Shown: positions 17,682-20,873 of the stretch, one piece after another
Position numbering within the stretch: position 1 is the stretch's first letter
How the letters are laid out: each line of letters starts with the position of its first letter
Assembly: GCA_001803875.1 (NCBI GenBank)
Contig: MHEO01000047.1
Span: 8,758-29,630, forward strand
DNA length: 20,873 nucleotides
Reading direction: 5' to 3'
Origin: Nitrospirae bacterium RIFCSPHIGHO2_01_FULL_66_17
GTDB lineage: Bacteria > Nitrospirota > Nitrospiria > 2-01-FULL-66-17
Notes under the pieces: model-generated
The model's database searches: none
Seen by the model: only the letters and a program-made list of their open reading frames with translations
Told to the model about the DNA's origin: nothing
Program-made: the position numbers and the translations under genes

Positions 17682-20600
17682 ATGTGGTCGAAACTCGTCG
17701 CTTTTTCGCTGAAGAATTGGCTCCTGGTCGTGGCCGGCGCGCTCGTGGCACTGCTGGCGGGCTACCAGGTCCTGTCGCGGATGCCGGTGGACGTCTATCC
17801 GGACATCACCGACCCTCGGGTCACCATCCTCACCGAGGCGTCGGGTTGGTCGCCGGAAGAGGTGGAGACGCTGGTGACCTTCCCCCTGGAAAGCGTCTTC
17901 AACGGTATGCCCTTTGTGAAGCGCGTCCGCTCCTCCTCGGGGATCGGGCTCTCGGTGGTGATCGTCGAGTTTGAATGGGGCACCGACGTGTTCCAGGCCC
18001 GGCAGATTGTGGCCGAGCGACTTGCAACCGTGAAGCTGCCCGAAGGAGCCGAGGCGCCGTTTATGACGCCCATTGCCTCGCGGCTGGGCGAGATCGTGGA
18101 ATTCGCCCTGGTCGATGAAAAGGGCAGCCTCTCGCCGTTGGAGTTGCGCGACCTGGCCGATTGGGTCATCCGCTTCCGTCTTCAATCGGCCGGGGGGATC
18201 GCCAATATCCTGAACATGGGCGGGTTCGTGAAGGAATACCAGGTCGTGGTCCATCCGGTGCACCTCACCCACTACGGGCTCTCCCTCCATGAGGTCTTCG
18301 AGGCGCTCGAGCAGAGTAATCTCAACGCGGCGGGAGGGTTCTCGCAGGATCTCCATCAGGAGTACCTGATTCGAGGCCTGGGCCGCATTCAGACGCTCGA
18401 CGACATCAAGAGTGTCGTCATTGCCACGCGGTCCAACGGTGTTCCGGTGTACGTCAAGGACGTGGCCGAGGTCCGGGTCTCGGGTCCCGCGGTCCGGCGA
18501 GGAGCGAGCAGCCTCAACGGCCGGGAGACCGTGCTGGGGCGGATCGTCAAACAGCCGGGCACCAACACCCTGGACCTGACGGCCAAGATTGACGGGATCT
18601 TCGATCAGCTCAAGACCACGCTTCCCGAAGGGGTCAGGATCAGCACGGAATACGTGCAAGCCGACGTGATCCGCCGGGCGATCCACACGGTGAGGCAGTC
18701 GTTCCTGGAAGGGGCGGTCCTGGTCGTCGTGATTCTGTTCGTGTTCCTGTGGAACCTCCGGGCGTCATTGATCACGCTCACCGCCATCCCGCTGTCGTTG
18801 GTCCTCGGCGTCGTGTTCATCGCGTTTCAGGGGATGACGCTCAACGTGATGACCTTGGCGGCACTGACGATTGCCGTCGGCCTGGTCGTGGACGACGCGA
18901 TCATCGTCGTCGAGAACATTCACCGGCGGCTGCGGGAGGCGTCGGGTAAGACTTCTCATCTCGGAAACGATGCGAGGCGGGAGATCGTCCTCGCGGCGAC
19001 GCAGGAGATCGTGGGTTCGGTGGTCTACGCGACGGTCATCATCATGCTGGTCTTCCTCCCGATCTTTGCGTTCAAGGGGATCGAGGGCCGTCTCTTCGCT
19101 CCGCTCGCGACCACCGTGATCGTCGCGATGGGCGCGTCGCTCCTGGTGTCCGTCACGCTCAATCCCGCGTTGAGCTACCTCTTCCTGGCGTCCCGGTCGG
19201 GAGCGAGTCACCGCGAAAGCCCGGTGCTGACGTGGGTGCACCGCTGGTACCGGCCGCTGCTCACCGTCATCCTTCACCATCGATGGCCGGTGGTGATTGT
19301 CGTCCTCGCGATCATCGTGCTGGCCGCGGCGCTGACGCCGTTCGTCGGCAAGGAGTTTTTGCCGATCATGGACGAGGGAACGTACGTGATCAACGTGAGA
19401 ATGCTGCCCGGCACGTCGCTCGATGAATCGTTGCGGATCGGCCGGCAGGTTGAACGCGCATTGCTCGAAATCCCGGATGTCGTGTCCACGTCGGCCCGGA
19501 CGGGACGCGCCGAGCAGGACGAACACGCCGAAGGCGTCAACGTAAACGAAATTCTGGTCAACGTGAAGCCGCCCGAGCAGCGCACACGGTCCCGCGAAGC
19601 CCTGCTGGCCGAGATCCGGGAGAAGCTCGAACAATTCCCTGGGGCCGCGACGTTCGTGGGCCAGCCGATCCAGCACCGGATCGACGAATTGCTCTCCGGC
19701 GTGACGGCGCAGGTGGCGATCAAGCTGTTCGGTCCCGACCTTGAGGTGTTGAGGTCCACGGCACAGGATATCGCCGCGGCCGTCCGATCGGTCCGCGGCG
19801 CGGCGGACGTGCTGGTCGAACAGCAGGTGGATGTACCCCAGCTTCAGATCCAGGTCGACCGCAACGCCGCGGCCCGCTACGGGCTCTCGGTCGGCCAGGT
19901 CTCGCGGTTCGTCGAGACGGCGTTCAAGGGAGAGGTGGCGACGCAGGTCATTGTGGGGCAACGCACGTACGACCTGGTCGTCATCCTCGACCACGCCTAC
20001 CGGGACGACATCGAGAAGATGCGCCAGCTCTTGATCGACACGCCGGCGGGACCCCAGGTCCCGCTCGAACGCGTCGCGCAGGTTCGCTACGGCAAGGGTC
20101 CCAACACCATCAATCGCGAAAACGTCTCGCGGCGGATCGTCATCCAATCCAACGTCCAAGGCCGGGACCTCGGGGGATTCATCGCCGAGGTACAGAACGC
20201 CGTGGCGCGGCGGGTCACGTTGCCCGAAGGGTACTTCGTGGTCTACGGCGGGCAGTTCGAAGCCCAGCAGGAGGCCATGCGGCAGCTCGTCCTCCTGGGC
20301 GGCCTGATCCTTGTCGCGGTGTTTCTCCTCCTGTACATGAGTCTGGGATCCGTGACCTCGGCCGTGCTGGTCATGCTCAACCTGCCGTTCGCGCTGGCTG
20401 GCGGGATATTCGCCGTCTTCCTCTCGGGCGGCGTGCTGTCCATCCCCTCGGCGATCGGGTTCATCCTGCTGTTCGGGATCGCGATCCGCAACGGGATCAT
20501 TTTGATCATGCACATCAACACCCTCCGCGAGCGGGAAGGGCTTTCGCTGGATGATGCGATCGTCCTCGGTGCCGAGCACCGTGTGAGTCCGGTGCTGATG

Positions 20601-20786
20601 ACCGCGCTGGCCGCGGGGATCGGCATGGTGCCGTTAGCCTTGGCCACGGGGTCTGGGGCCGAGCTCCTCAAACCCTTGGCCACGGTGATCGTGGGCGGTC
20701 TGGTGACCAGCACGGCGCTGACGCTGTTGGCTTTGCCCGCATTCTACTCGATGGTGGAGAACCTGCGCGTCAGGAACATTCGTTGA
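17682..20786 (+). CDS. czcA: CzcA/CusA-family RND efflux pump with VDDA motif (system 2)
   Basis: Inner-membrane RND antiporter of 1034 residues with the usual two pore domains and twelve TM segments. TM4 reads GLVVDDAIIVVEN (D404, D405, E411), where the double Asp matches the AcrB proton relay D407/D408 rather than VDG of the first pump. The pore site reads RIDELL (666-671) and RYGLS, lacking the CusA methionines. The TM4-TM5 loop has no proline-rich insert. GQFEAQQEAM and the TM8-TM12 stretch match heavy-metal RND pumps. A divalent or uncharacterised substrate is likely. Start ATG 17682 gives the usual pump N-terminus MWSKLVAFSLKN, with GAAGG 6 nt upstream; ATG 17658 overlaps the adaptor by 11 nt and GTG 17643 is a further alternative. 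It is the last gene of the window. Confidence 0.93.
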   Translation: MWSKLVAFSLKNWLLVVAGALVALLAGYQVLSRMPVDVYPDITDPRVTILTEASGWSPEEVETLVTFPLESVFNGMPFVKRVRSSSGIGLSVVIVEFEWGTDVFQARQIVAERLATVKLPEGAEAPFMTPIASRLGEIVEFALVDEKGSLSPLELRDLADWVIRFRLQSAGGIANILNMGGFVKEYQVVVHPVHLTHYGLSLHEVFEALEQSNLNAAGGFSQDLHQEYLIRGLGRIQTLDDIKSVVIATRSNGVPVYVKDVAEVRVSGPAVRRGASSLNGRETVLGRIVKQPGTNTLDLTAKIDGIFDQLKTTLPEGVRISTEYVQADVIRRAIHTVRQSFLEGAVLVVVILFVFLWNLRASLITLTAIPLSLVLGVVFIAFQGMTLNVMTLAALTIAVGLVVDDAIIVVENIHRRLREASGKTSHLGNDARREIVLAATQEIVGSVVYATVIIMLVFLPIFAFKGIEGRLFAPLATTVIVAMGASLLVSVTLNPALSYLFLASRSGASHRESPVLTWVHRWYRPLLTVILHHRWPVVIVVLAIIVLAAALTPFVGKEFLPIMDEGTYVINVRMLPGTSLDESLRIGRQVERALLEIPDVVSTSARTGRAEQDEHAEGVNVNEILVNVKPPEQRTRSREALLAEIREKLEQFPGAATFVGQPIQHRIDELLSGVTAQVAIKLFGPDLEVLRSTAQDIAAAVRSVRGAADVLVEQQVDVPQLQIQVDRNAAARYGLSVGQVSRFVETAFKGEVATQVIVGQRTYDLVVILDHAYRDDIEKMRQLLIDTPAGPQVPLERVAQVRYGKGPNTINRENVSRRIVIQSNVQGRDLGGFIAEVQNAVARRVTLPEGYFVVYGGQFEAQQEAMRQLVLLGGLILVAVFLLLYMSLGSVTSAVLVMLNLPFALAGGIFAVFLSGGVLSIPSAIGFILLFGIAIRNGIILIMHINTLREREGLSLDDAIVLGAEHRVSPVLMTALAAGIGMVPLALATGSGAELLKPLATVIVGGLVTSTALTLLALPAFYSMVENLRVRNIR

Positions 20787-20787
20787 A

Positions 20788-20803
20788 TAGCCCGATCGGG
20801 CTA
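20788..20803. repeat. 16-bp perfect palindrome just after the second RND pump
   Basis: TAGCCCGATCGGGCTA begins 2 nt after the stop codon. It could form a hairpin at the operon end, but no U-run follows, so an intrinsic terminator is not clear; an operator for a gene right of the window is as likely. Confidence 0.5.
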
Positions 20804-20859
20804 GACCGATTCCCTCGGAATTTCGTCGTCCGCAATTCTTTGGCGGAATGGGCCGGTCT
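20803..20859. repeat. Nested inverted repeat at the right end of the window
   Basis: AGACCG (20803-20808) pairs with CGGTCT (20854-20859), ATTCC (20809-20813) with GGAAT (20845-20849), and CCGC (20830-20833) with GCGG (20843-20846). The structure is imperfect and the last 14 nt carry nothing recognisable. It may be part of a larger intergenic repeat or RNA structure cut by the window end. Confidence 0.35.
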
Positions 20860-20873
20860 GAAATTGTAGGGGC

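Noticed and set aside
18765..20579. Long antisense open frame opposite the second RND pump
   Set aside because: The product is a low-complexity His/Arg/Asp-rich string, typical of a shadow frame.
9626..20786. Copper/silver pumps of CusA type
   Set aside because: Neither pump has the Met residues of the CusA porter site, and the adaptors have no Met-rich N-terminal site.

Overview
This 20.9 kb window is GC-rich, and every recognisable gene lies on the + strand with very short gaps. Outer-membrane proteins, TolC-like channels, periplasmic adaptors and lipoproteins show a Gram-negative (diderm) bacterium. The protein sequences do not fix the phylum; a hydrogenase-bearing, GC-rich environmental lineage such as Nitrospirota would fit, but that is a guess. 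There are no rRNA or tRNA genes, no CRISPR array, no transposase and no recognisable transcription factor or two-component regulator.

Region 1 (2-6501): the 3' part of hypE, a [NiFe]-hydrogenase maturation gene whose start lies left of the window, is followed after 12 nt by two P-type cation ATPases that overlap in ATGA. The first is of the SERCA-like P2A type. The second carries the signature cation-site motifs of the Na+/K+-ATPase (P2C) branch.

Region 2 (6503-13868), first heavy-metal efflux set: a small secreted His-rich protein, a CzcC-like outer-membrane channel, a lipoprotein CzcB-like adaptor with a full alpha-hairpin, a CzcA-like RND pump carrying a proline-rich palindromic repeat insert in frame, a PII-like signalling protein and a lipoprotein resembling the FMN-binding domain family. 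A good sigma70-type promoter (TTGACA, 18 nt, TATGGT) sits at 6478-6507, at the very end of the second ATPase gene.

Region 3 (13876-14714): a perfect 18-bp palindrome abuts a plausible promoter in front of an outer-membrane beta-barrel protein with a 30-bp tandem duplication.

Region 4 (14777-20786), second efflux set: a small secreted His/Cys-containing protein, a second CzcC, a second CzcB that lacks the alpha-helical hairpin, and a second CzcA-like RND pump with an HAE-like VDDA motif in TM4. The last 87 nt are non-coding and rich in inverted repeats, including a perfect 16-bp palindrome.

Taken together the window is a cation-homeostasis island: inner-membrane ATPases move Ca2+ and alkali or other cations, and two three-component RND systems should export divalent heavy metals from periplasm or cytoplasm. 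Both RND pumps lack the methionines of the CusA copper/silver site, so divalent metals are the likelier substrates. Nickel or cobalt would fit the hydrogenase neighbour, but the sequence does not prove it. No stretch longer than about 115 nt lacks a gene.
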